Shown piece after piece: positions 55,665 to 62,924 of a DNA stretch of 64,000 bases; positions within the stretch are counted from its first letter, which is position 1; each line of letters begins with the position of its first letter. This stretch comes from an uncultured Clostridium sp. GTDB lineage: Bacteria; Bacillota; Clostridia; TANB77; CAG-508. The stretch covers positions 62,001 to 126,000 of the forward strand of contig CANOSM010000003.1 in NCBI GenBank assembly GCA_947569365.1. The letters run 5' to 3'. Below the pieces are notes generated by a model that was not told where the DNA came from, ran no database searches, and saw nothing but the letters and a program-made list of their open reading frames with translations. Made by a program: the position numbers and the translations under genes.

Positions 55665-56288
55665 TTAAATTTGAAATATATTTTGTGAAATACCTTTATA
55701 TTTTGCTAAGAAATCTATGTTTTCAGAAAAGTTATCGAAAAGTATTTTAATTCCTAGCTTTCTATCAATAATTTTATTAAGCTTTTCTTGTATAGTTTTA
55801 TTATTGGTAATATTTTTAGAAACTTCATAAAACATTTTACTAATAATATAATTTATCTTGTTAAAAATAATATCATCTAGTGACTTTTCATAAATATCTG
55901 ATATATTAAATAAGGAATCATTAAATCCGAATCTACTTTTAGACTTAAGTATACAATTATTATATTCAAAATCTTTAAAGAAGAATTTTATACCAATTCT
56001 TCTTGAATGAATTTGTTCTTTATATTGCTTTAGCCTAGCAATATCTTCTAATTTAAGTAACTCAGCATCTATTCTCATATATATTTCTAAATCGATATTA
56101 TTTATATGATTTAAATTTAATGATTCTTGTAATTCATTCATATATTTATCTCCTGTATAATGTAGAATATTCTTATTATTAAATATATTCATTAAAATAT
56201 AAAATATAACTAAAATTAATGTAATATAAATTACAAAAAATGACATAAATACATAATAGTAAAATATTGCTAAATGTACTAGAGACAT
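55665..56288 (-). CDS. Membrane-anchored protein of unknown function
   Basis: The 207-residue protein has an N-terminal double hydrophobic stretch (about 1-34) followed by a charged helical domain (HINNIDLEIYMRIDAELLK...DRKLGIKILF). No family was recognised. No clear ribosome binding site precedes the ATG, so the start is uncertain. It is the only minus-strand gene between the CRISPR array and the glycosyltransferase operon. Confidence 0.55.
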   Translation of the reverse strand: MSLVHLAIFYYYVFMSFFVIYITLILVIFYILMNIFNNKNILHYTGDKYMNELQESLNLNHINNIDLEIYMRIDAELLKLEDIARLKQYKEQIHSRRIGIKFFFKDFEYNNCILKSKSRFGFNDSLFNISDIYEKSLDDIIFNKINYIISKMFYEVSKNITNNKTIQEKLNKIIDRKLGIKILFDNFSENIDFLAKYKGISQNIFQI

Positions 56289-56304
56289 AACATTTACGAA
56301 TAAA

Positions 56305-56334
56305 TTGACGAAAATTATAAAAATATGATATAAT
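56305..56334 (+). promoter_or_regulatory. Promoter of the glycosyltransferase operon
   Basis: TTGACG (56305-56310) and TATAAT (56329-56334) are 18 bases apart, with TG one base before the -10. Confidence 0.75.
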
Positions 56335-56370
56335 AATAAAAGGTACGAGACTAAAGGGAAAGGAGAAAGA

Positions 56371-57585
56371 ATGAATATTTTATTAGTAAATCATTTTCCT
56401 CTTCAAGGATCAGGAAGTGGTTCATATATTGCAAATATAGCGAAAAGCTTAGTAAAAAAAGGTAATAAAGTTTGTATTATAACACCAGAAAATACAAGCA
56501 ATTTTTTAGGGCCAAAAGATATAAAATTACACCCAGTATTTTTTAAATATGAAGAAAAAATTTTAGGACAACAAGAATTTAACTTTCCATGTTTTGATCC
56601 ACATCCTCGAAGTAGTCTATTGTTTGATAATATGACAGAAATACAATTGGAAAAATATGAGGAAGCATTTAGAAAAGCAATTAAAGAAGAAATATTAGAA
56701 TTTAAACCTGATGTTATTCATGCACAACACATATGGATATTATCAAGAGTGGCACTAGAATATAATATTCCAGTAATAGTAACTTCACATGGTTCTGACA
56801 TTATGGGATATGAAGCATGGCCAAAATTTCATAATGTTATGTATGAAGTAGTAGAAAAGTGTAGAAAAATAATTGCAATATCAAACCATAGTAAGAAAGA
56901 CATAACTAGTATTTTTAAAGATAATGAAGAAAAAGTTATTACTATTTCAAATGGATATGATGATAAAATTTTCTATAAAGAAGATTGTAAGAAAGAAAAA
57001 ATATTAAATGAATTAAATATAAATAAAAAGTATAATAAAATAGTATGTTTTGCAGGAAGGCTAGCTAAAAATAAAGGAGTAGATTTGTTATTACAAGCAG
57101 CAAAAGGTTATGATAGAGAAGATATATTAACTTTAATTGTAGGAGCTGGGGAAGAGTATAAAAATCTAAATAAAATAAAAGAAGAACTAAAATTAAAAAA
57201 TGTAATTTTCTTAGGAAATCAAGACCATGATACTCTAAGAAAAATATATAATATTTCAGATGTTTGTGTCGTACCATCAAGAAAAGAAGCATTTGGATTA
57301 GTAGCATTAGAAGCTATTGCATGTGGTACACCCGTAGTAGCGACAAATCAAGGAGGAATGCCAGATTTTATTAATGATAAAGTAGGTATTCTAATAGAAA
57401 AGGAAAATGTTAAAGAATTAGAAAATGCTATTTCTAAAATATTAAATGAAAAAATTAAATTTGATGCAATGGAATTAGTCAAATATGCTATAGATAATTA
57501 TAGACAAGATCTATTTGTAGACAGATTAATAGATGTATATAAAGAGATTTCAAATAAAAATGAAAGGAATAGAAAATGTATTTGA
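56371..57585 (+). CDS. GT4-family glycosyltransferase
   Basis: The 404-residue GT-B enzyme starts NILLVNHFPLQGSGSGSYIA, the Gly-rich loop of GT4 enzymes. The donor-binding segment includes RLAKNKGVDLLLQA, VPSRKEAFGLVALEAIACGTP and VATNQGGMPDFI. It transfers a sugar from a nucleotide donor to an unknown acceptor at the cytoplasmic face. Its stop overlaps the aldo/keto reductase start. The operon also holds a GT2 enzyme, so a surface glycan or small glycoside is plausible. Confidence 0.9.
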   Translation: MNILLVNHFPLQGSGSGSYIANIAKSLVKKGNKVCIITPENTSNFLGPKDIKLHPVFFKYEEKILGQQEFNFPCFDPHPRSSLLFDNMTEIQLEKYEEAFRKAIKEEILEFKPDVIHAQHIWILSRVALEYNIPVIVTSHGSDIMGYEAWPKFHNVMYEVVEKCRKIIAISNHSKKDITSIFKDNEEKVITISNGYDDKIFYKEDCKKEKILNELNINKKYNKIVCFAGRLAKNKGVDLLLQAAKGYDREDILTLIVGAGEEYKNLNKIKEELKLKNVIFLGNQDHDTLRKIYNISDVCVVPSRKEAFGLVALEAIACGTPVVATNQGGMPDFINDKVGILIEKENVKELENAISKILNEKIKFDAMELVKYAIDNYRQDLFVDRLIDVYKEISNKNERNRKCI

Positions 57586-58394
57586 AATTAAAAAATGGTG
57601 TAGATATACCAGAAATAGGATTTGGTACTTCATTAATAGAAGGAGAAGAATGTGTATTAAACATAAAACAAGCATTACAAGTTGGATATAGACATATAGA
57701 TACAGCTTCAGTCTATAAAAATGAAGAATACATTGGAAAAGCTATAAGAGAAAGCAATATACCAAGAGAGGAAATTTTTATAACAAGTAAAGTTTGGAAG
57801 GATTCTATGGGATATGACAATACAATTAAATCCTTTAATAATACATTAAACAAATTAAAATTAGATTATATAGACTTATTTTTAATACACTGGCCTAAAA
57901 ATAATGATAAAAACTTAAATATAGAAACATGGAAGGCTTTAGAAACTTTATATAATCAAAAGAAGGTAAAGGCAATAGGAGTTTCTAATTTCTTAAAACA
58001 TCATTTAGAAGTTATTTTATATAATTGTCAAATAGCTCCAATGGTAGACCAAATAGAATTTCACCCAGGACTAACAAGAAAAGAAACAGTAGAATTTTGC
58101 AAAGAGAAACGTATAATCGTTGAAGCATGGGCTCCACTAGGAAAAGGTTCAATGTTAAAAAATGACGATCTAATTAAAATAGCTAGTAAATACAATAAAT
58201 CAGTTGCACAACTATGTATAAGATGGTGCTTACAAAATGAAGTAATACCCTTACCAAAATCAACAAATCTAAATAGAATGATTGAAAACAGAGATGTCTT
58301 TGACTTTACAATCTCAGAAGAAGACATGTCATTTATAAATAATATGCAATTTTTTGCAGGTTCCACTATGGATCCAAACGAATTTGGAGGTTAA
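57576..58394 (+). CDS. Aldo/keto reductase
   Basis: The 272-residue TIM-barrel oxidoreductase has the catalytic Asp and Tyr in HIDTASVYKNEE, Lys in ITSKVWK and His in FLIHWPK. The NADPH-binding LPKSTNLNRMIEN completes the family pattern. It reduces carbonyl compounds; the substrate is not evident. It overlaps the GT4 gene by 10 bases and is followed after three bases by a GT2 gene. Confidence 0.93.
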   Translation: MYLKLKNGVDIPEIGFGTSLIEGEECVLNIKQALQVGYRHIDTASVYKNEEYIGKAIRESNIPREEIFITSKVWKDSMGYDNTIKSFNNTLNKLKLDYIDLFLIHWPKNNDKNLNIETWKALETLYNQKKVKAIGVSNFLKHHLEVILYNCQIAPMVDQIEFHPGLTRKETVEFCKEKRIIVEAWAPLGKGSMLKNDDLIKIASKYNKSVAQLCIRWCLQNEVIPLPKSTNLNRMIENRDVFDFTISEEDMSFINNMQFFAGSTMDPNEFGG

Positions 58395-58397
58395 ATC

Positions 58398-59351
58398 ATG
58401 GATTATAAATATAAAATATCAATAATTATACCATTTTACAATTCTGAAAGTTATTTAAAAGATGCTATAGATAGTGTTATTAATCAATCAATTGGATTTG
58501 ATAATATTCAATTAATATTAGTTAATGATGGTTCTAATGATAGTAGTGAAGAAATAGCTCTAGAATACAAAGAAAATTATAATAACATTATATATATAAA
58601 ACAAGAGAATAAAGGAGTTTCAGCTGCTAGAAATACAGGATTAAAATATGTAGAAGGAAAATATATAAATTTTATAGATAGTGATGATAAATGGGATAAA
58701 GATGCATTATTAAATATGTATAATTTAATAGAGCAAAATTATTCAGATATTGATTTTGTAAGTGGTAGAGTTAAAAACTTTGAAGCAAATGAAGATTATC
58801 ACTTTTTAGACTACAAATTTGAAAGAACAAGAGTTATTGATGTTGAAAAAGAGACAGAAATGATCACAATGCATGTTGCTTCTGCATTATTTAAGAGTGA
58901 AATTATAAAGAATATGAAATTCAATACTAATCTAAAAATTGGCGAAGACAATGTTTTTATTAATACATTATTACTAAATAAACTTAAATATGGAGTAGTT
59001 AAAGAAGCTGTATATAATTATAGAAAAAGAAATACAAATAACTCAACTATCCAGAGCATGAAAAAAAATAAATCTTGGTATGTCGATACACCTAAATATG
59101 CATGGAATACACTAATAGAAGAATCTGATAAAAAATATAATAAAACAATTAAGTATATTCAAAATATCTTATTATATGAGCTAAAATGGAGAATTAATTG
59201 TGAATATATGGTTTTAAATTGTTTAGAAGTAAAAAAACATATTGAGGAAATGATTAAAATAGCAAAGCATGTAGATGATGATACAATTGAGAAATACAGA
59301 TTACTTGATTCTTCAGAAAGAGAAATTATAAAAGAATTAAAAAAATACTAA
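58398..59351 (+). CDS. GT2-family glycosyltransferase
   Basis: The 317-residue GT-A enzyme has SIIIPFYNSESYLKDAIDSV, LVNDGSNDSSEE, KGVSAARNTGL and the DxD motif in FIDSDDKWD. These are the standard GT2 features for a nucleotide-sugar donor. No membrane segment was seen. It ends the three-gene operon, and a terminator follows. Confidence 0.92.
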   Translation: MDYKYKISIIIPFYNSESYLKDAIDSVINQSIGFDNIQLILVNDGSNDSSEEIALEYKENYNNIIYIKQENKGVSAARNTGLKYVEGKYINFIDSDDKWDKDALLNMYNLIEQNYSDIDFVSGRVKNFEANEDYHFLDYKFERTRVIDVEKETEMITMHVASALFKSEIIKNMKFNTNLKIGEDNVFINTLLLNKLKYGVVKEAVYNYRKRNTNNSTIQSMKKNKSWYVDTPKYAWNTLIEESDKKYNKTIKYIQNILLYELKWRINCEYMVLNCLEVKKHIEEMIKIAKHVDDDTIEKYRLLDSSEREIIKELKKY

Positions 59352-59356
59352 AATTA

Positions 59357-59396
59357 AAACTATCAAATGTATTTATGCATTTAGATAGTTTTTTCT
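59357..59396 (+). terminator. Intrinsic terminator
   Basis: AAAACTATC.AAATG / CATTT.GATAGTTTT is followed by a T run, after the GT2 gene. Confidence 0.85.
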
Positions 59397-59471
59397 TTTC
59401 CATAAATAATATTAGAAAAATTTGTATAAAATATAAGAAAATGAAAACAATAAATTTAAAGAGGTGATATT

Positions 59472-59645
59472 ATGACAAGTAAAGAACTTTTATATGTAGA
59501 AGATGCATTAGGACACGAAAAATTCATGAAAGATTGTAGTGCTAATACATCAAAACAATTACAAGATATGGGACTTTCTGAATATATTGGAAAGTTAGAA
59601 CAAAAACATGCAGAATTGTATAGCAAATTTTTAAATTTATTGTAA
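59472..59645 (+). CDS. Small CotF-associated protein
   Basis: ATG 59472 follows GAGGTGA. The 57-residue product (TSKELLYVEDALGHEKFMKD...LSEYIGKLEQKHAELYSKFL) is a helical hairpin like the short partner proteins encoded before CotF-family spore coat genes in clostridia. It lies 14 bases before the CotF gene. Association with the spore coat is inferred from that pairing. Confidence 0.75.
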   Translation: MTSKELLYVEDALGHEKFMKDCSANTSKQLQDMGLSEYIGKLEQKHAELYSKFLNLL

Positions 59646-59659
59646 GGAGAGAGAAAGTT

Positions 59660-59908
59660 ATGGAAGACAGAGAGTTAATGGAAAAAGAACTATTAGTAAT
59701 TAAAGGTGTTTGCGATTTATATCTTCATGGAGTAATTGAATCATCAACAAAAGAAGTACATGAAACATTTCAAGAAGCTTTGCAAGAATCACTAAATGTA
59801 CAAAATAAAATATATAATTTAATGGCAGAAAAAGGTTGGTACAAGATGGAAATGGCAGAACAAACAAAGATAAATCAAGCAATGCAAAAATTTTCAAGTA
59901 TGAACTAA
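59660..59908 (+). CDS. CotF-family spore coat protein
   Basis: The 82-residue protein has the Coat_F domain: GVCDLYLHGVIESST, FQEALQESLNVQNKIYNLMAEKGWY and a Gln-rich end. CotF-type proteins are part of the outer spore layers. The GGAGAG ribosome binding site is good. It is the last gene before the right end of the element, so a sporulation protein is carried by the element that interrupts a sporulation gene. Confidence 0.87.
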   Translation: MEDRELMEKELLVIKGVCDLYLHGVIESSTKEVHETFQEALQESLNVQNKIYNLMAEKGWYKMEMAEQTKINQAMQKFSSMN

Positions 59909-59916
59909 TATGATAA

Positions 59917-59967
59917 AAAAATAGAATATGTAAAATATATCTTTGTATTTTATGTATTCTATTTTTA
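59917..59967 (+). terminator. Intrinsic terminator
   Basis: AAATAGAATA and a TATTCTATTTTT arm form a long stem with a T tract after the CotF gene. No gene is seen from here to the right end of the element. Confidence 0.75.
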
Positions 59968-60077
59968 TTGCTAATGCTAATATTAATAATTTCTTAAAAT
60001 GATAAACAAATAAATACAGGATATAAAAATAAAATTTATATTATTATTATTATACATATAAGAATCTTACTTTGTAA

Positions 60078-60112
60078 GTGTTGTTAAAATATACCAAGCA
60101 GGAGGTGTTGCA
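60078..60112 (+). repeat. attR: right junction of the spoVD element
   Basis: The element side is GTGTTGTTAAAAT (60078-60090), ATAC and CAAGCA (60095-60100), then the crossover GG (60101-60102). The gene side is AGGTGTTGCA (60103-60112). Confidence 0.88.
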
Positions 60113-60367
60113 GCACCAATAGCAGGAAGAGTTTTTTCAGAAGTACTACCATATATGAACCTTAAAAATTCAATTAAAAAGAACAAAGAAGTAATAATGC
60201 CAAAGATATGTGGAATGACAGTAAAAGAAGCAAATGAGATATTAGAAAAATATGAATTAAAAATAAGAGAAGGAAATTATACAGATGAAGATATAATAAA
60301 AACTCAAATACCAGAAGATGGAATGAAAATAAAAAAAGGAAAAGAGATTATTATAGAAACAAATTAA
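60103..60367 (+). CDS. spoVD: SpoVD-type PBP, 3' part (end of transpeptidase fold plus PASTA domain)
   Basis: From the junction the frame reads GVAAPIAGRVFSEVLPYM, the last part of a class B PBP transpeptidase domain; the other PBP in this window has IAAPVTSQILSEVLPYL. One PASTA domain follows (MPKICGMTVKEANEILEKYELKI...KKGKEIIIE). There is no ribosome binding site or start codon suited to separate expression, apart from an internal ATG at 60155. The segment is therefore meaningful only when joined to 35162-36864. It directly precedes murE. Confidence 0.92.
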
Positions 60368-60456
60368 CTTATTACAATTTAAAAGAAAAATATACTATAC
60401 AAAAGAAAAAATTAAGTATATAATTAAAACAAATTTTAAAATAGGAGAGATAGACT

Positions 60457-61926
60457 GTGGAATTAAAGAAAATTTTAAGTGGTTTAGAAAATTTAAAAGC
60501 AAAAGGAAATTTAGATATAAATATAGAAAATATAGAATGTGATTCTAGAAAAGTAACAAAAAATACATTATTTATAGCGATTTCAGGATATGATTCAGAT
60601 GGTCATGATTATATAGAAGATGCTATAAAAAATGGAGCAATAGCGATAATAGTAGAAAATTTAGACAAATTGAAGAAACTTAAATCAATGGATATGGCTA
60701 CAATAATTGTTACAGATAATACTAGACACGCTTTAGCAATAGCATCATGCAATTTTTATGATAACCCATCAAGAAAATTTAAGTTAATAGGAATAACAGG
60801 TACAAAAGGAAAAACTACAACATCATATATGATAAAGACATTACTTGAAGCTGGAGGAAAAAAAGTTGGATTAATAGGAACTATTGAAAACTTTATAGGT
60901 GAAGATAGTTTAGGAGAAAGTGATAGAACTACACCAGAGAGTTTACAGTTACAAAGATTTTTTGCAAAAATGACTAAAGAAAAAGTTGAATATGTTGTTA
61001 TGGAAGTGTCATCACAAGCATTAAAATTACATAGAGTAGATGGCTGTGATTTTGATGTTGGAATATATACAAATTTCTCAAAAGAACACATTAGCGAAAA
61101 AGAACATACTGATTTAGAAGATTATTTTAATTCTAAATTAAAATTATTTGATATGTGCAAAACAGCATTTGTAAATATTGATGACTTTAGAGGAACTAAA
61201 GTAAAAAAATATGCGAAATGCGATGTAAAAACATATGGAATTGATAATATGTGTGATTTACTAGCAAAAGATATTACAATAACGAATATTGGTGTAGATT
61301 TTAAAGTAAAATTAAATAATAAAAATGAGAGGGTAAAAACAGACATTCCAGGAAGATTTAGTGTATATAATTCTTTAGCTGCTATATCAGTTGCACTATA
61401 CTATGGATGTGATAGTGAAATTATAAAGACTGCATTAGAAAATATTAAAGTACCTGGAAGAAGTGAACTTATACCAAATAATAAAGAACTATCAATAATG
61501 ATAGATTATGCTCATTCACCAGAAAGTCTTGAAAATATTCTTCAAGCAGTAAAAACATATACAAAGGGAAGAGTTATAGTAGTATTTGGATGTGGTGGAG
61601 ATAGAGATAAATCCAAAAGACCTATTATGGGAGAAATAGCAGGAAGAATAGCAGATTATTCAATAGTAACTTCAGATAATCCAAGAACCGAAAAACCAGA
61701 AGATATAGTTAAAGATATAGAAAAAGGAATTTCAAAAACAAAAGGAAAATATGAAGTTATTGTAGATAGAAAAAAAGCAATAGAGAAATCTTTAACTATG
61801 GCAGGAAAAAAGGATATTGTTATACTTGCAGGCAAGGGACATGAACCATATCAGGAAATAAACAATGAAAAATATCCATTTGACGAAAAAGCTATAGTAA
61901 AAGAAATACTAGAAAATATGAAATAA
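60457..61926 (+). CDS. murE: UDP-MurNAc-tripeptide synthetase MurE
   Basis: GTG 60457 follows AGGAGA. The 489-residue Mur ligase has the ATP loop GITGTKGKTTT, the carbamylated-Lys region and the DNPR motif (TSDNPRTEKP), which marks enzymes that add meso-diaminopimelate. It extends the peptidoglycan stem in the cytoplasm. It is normally directly after spoVD or ftsI in the dcw cluster, as it would be once the element is removed. Confidence 0.96.
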   Translation: MELKKILSGLENLKAKGNLDINIENIECDSRKVTKNTLFIAISGYDSDGHDYIEDAIKNGAIAIIVENLDKLKKLKSMDMATIIVTDNTRHALAIASCNFYDNPSRKFKLIGITGTKGKTTTSYMIKTLLEAGGKKVGLIGTIENFIGEDSLGESDRTTPESLQLQRFFAKMTKEKVEYVVMEVSSQALKLHRVDGCDFDVGIYTNFSKEHISEKEHTDLEDYFNSKLKLFDMCKTAFVNIDDFRGTKVKKYAKCDVKTYGIDNMCDLLAKDITITNIGVDFKVKLNNKNERVKTDIPGRFSVYNSLAAISVALYYGCDSEIIKTALENIKVPGRSELIPNNKELSIMIDYAHSPESLENILQAVKTYTKGRVIVVFGCGGDRDKSKRPIMGEIAGRIADYSIVTSDNPRTEKPEDIVKDIEKGISKTKGKYEVIVDRKKAIEKSLTMAGKKDIVILAGKGHEPYQEINNEKYPFDEKAIVKEILENMK

Positions 61927-61938
61927 GGAGTGTTATAA

Positions 61939-62907
61939 TTGGATTTTAGTATAAAAATCTTGATAGCTACATTTATAATAGCAACCATTGTAGGAATATT
62001 TGTAATTCCAGTTTTAAAGAGACTAAAAATAAAACAATCAGAAAGAGAAGATGGACCAGAATCACATTTAAATAAACAAGGAACACCAACAATGGGCGGA
62101 GTAATAATGATTATTGCAGTAATTATTTCTGCAATAATCACATATATATATAATCAAGAAATAGCAAAAAAATTAATACCAATAGCAATAGCAGCAATAG
62201 GATTTGGAGTCATCGGATTTATAGATGATTATAAAAAAGTGATATTAAAAAATACAGATGGAATAAGTCCAAAAGCAAAAATGCTTGGATTATTAATAAT
62301 TTCGGTATTATATGTTGTTTATTTAGTATGTATAACAAAAATAGAAACATCTATAATAATTCCATTTCTAAAAATAAATATTAATTTACATGCATATATT
62401 TATATACCATTTACTATATTTATAATATTAGGAACTACAAATGCAGTCAATCTAACAGATGGTATAGATGGTTTGGCAACAGCAGTATCTTTAGTTATAG
62501 TAACTACTTTAGCAGCAATCGGAACAGTATATTTAGTACCAGAGATAACTATATTAGGAAGTATAACTGCTGGTGCATGTTTAGGATTTTTAATATATAA
62601 TCTAAATAAGGCAAAGGTATTTATGGGAGATACAGGTTCATTATTCTTGGGAGGAATGATATCTTGTATGGCTATATATATGAAAATGCCATTGTTATTA
62701 GCAATAATTGCTTTAGTACCAGTATTTGAAACATTATCAGTTATAATACAAGTTACATATTATAAAAGAACTAAAAAGAGAGTATTTAAAATGACACCAA
62801 TACATCACCATTTTGAATTATCTGGATGGAATGAAAATAAAATAGTAAGAGTTTTTACAGCTACTACAATCGTATTATGCATAATAGGAATGTTTTCAAT
62901 AATATAG
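61939..62907 (+). CDS. mraY: Phospho-MurNAc-pentapeptide transferase MraY
   Basis: TTG 61939 follows AAGGAG. The polytopic enzyme of 322 residues has KQSEREDGPESHLNKQGTP, GTPTMGG, FIDDYKK, NLTDGIDGLA, GDTGSLFLGG and MTPIHHHFEL, the hallmark motifs of MraY. It makes lipid I on the inner membrane face. Twelve bases separate it from murE. Confidence 0.97.
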   Translation: MDFSIKILIATFIIATIVGIFVIPVLKRLKIKQSEREDGPESHLNKQGTPTMGGVIMIIAVIISAIITYIYNQEIAKKLIPIAIAAIGFGVIGFIDDYKKVILKNTDGISPKAKMLGLLIISVLYVVYLVCITKIETSIIIPFLKININLHAYIYIPFTIFIILGTTNAVNLTDGIDGLATAVSLVIVTTLAAIGTVYLVPEITILGSITAGACLGFLIYNLNKAKVFMGDTGSLFLGGMISCMAIYMKMPLLLAIIALVPVFETLSVIIQVTYYKRTKKRVFKMTPIHHHFELSGWNENKIVRVFTATTIVLCIIGMFSII

Positions 62908-62924
62908 ATGAAAGGAATTTTTAA

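Larger units (their letters stand above)
36865..60102. mobile_element. 23,238-bp recombinase element interrupting spoVD, carrying CRISPR-Cas type I-B
   Basis: The boundaries come from the two halves of spoVD and from the inverted ends. The left end starts TGCTTG-AGTA-ATTTTAACAACAC; the right end finishes GTGTTGTTAAAAT-ATAC-CAAGCA and GG. Of 23 bases in each half, 19 match as inverted repeats around GG, which is the shape of a serine-integrase attP. Cargo includes a large serine recombinase with a small gene before it, a second recombinase fragment, an MYG1-like hydrolase, Sua5-like protein, two HD proteins, sodC, an attenuated DAHP synthase, eight cas genes, two CRISPR arrays, two glycosyltransferases, an aldo/keto reductase and CotF-type genes. 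No phage structural, replication or conjugation genes were seen. Confidence 0.9.

Noticed and set aside
36865-60102. The inserted DNA as a prophage or conjugative element
   Set aside because: No capsid, tail, replication, relaxase or type IV secretion genes are seen; only a recombinase and cargo.
36860-60107. GGAGGTG or ACCAAG as the shared att core
   Set aside because: Both are shared by the junctions and keep frame. But GGAGGTG gives an odd-centred attP and a PBP loop one residue short, and ACCAAG is off centre. GG gives exact symmetry and HQGGGVAAP.
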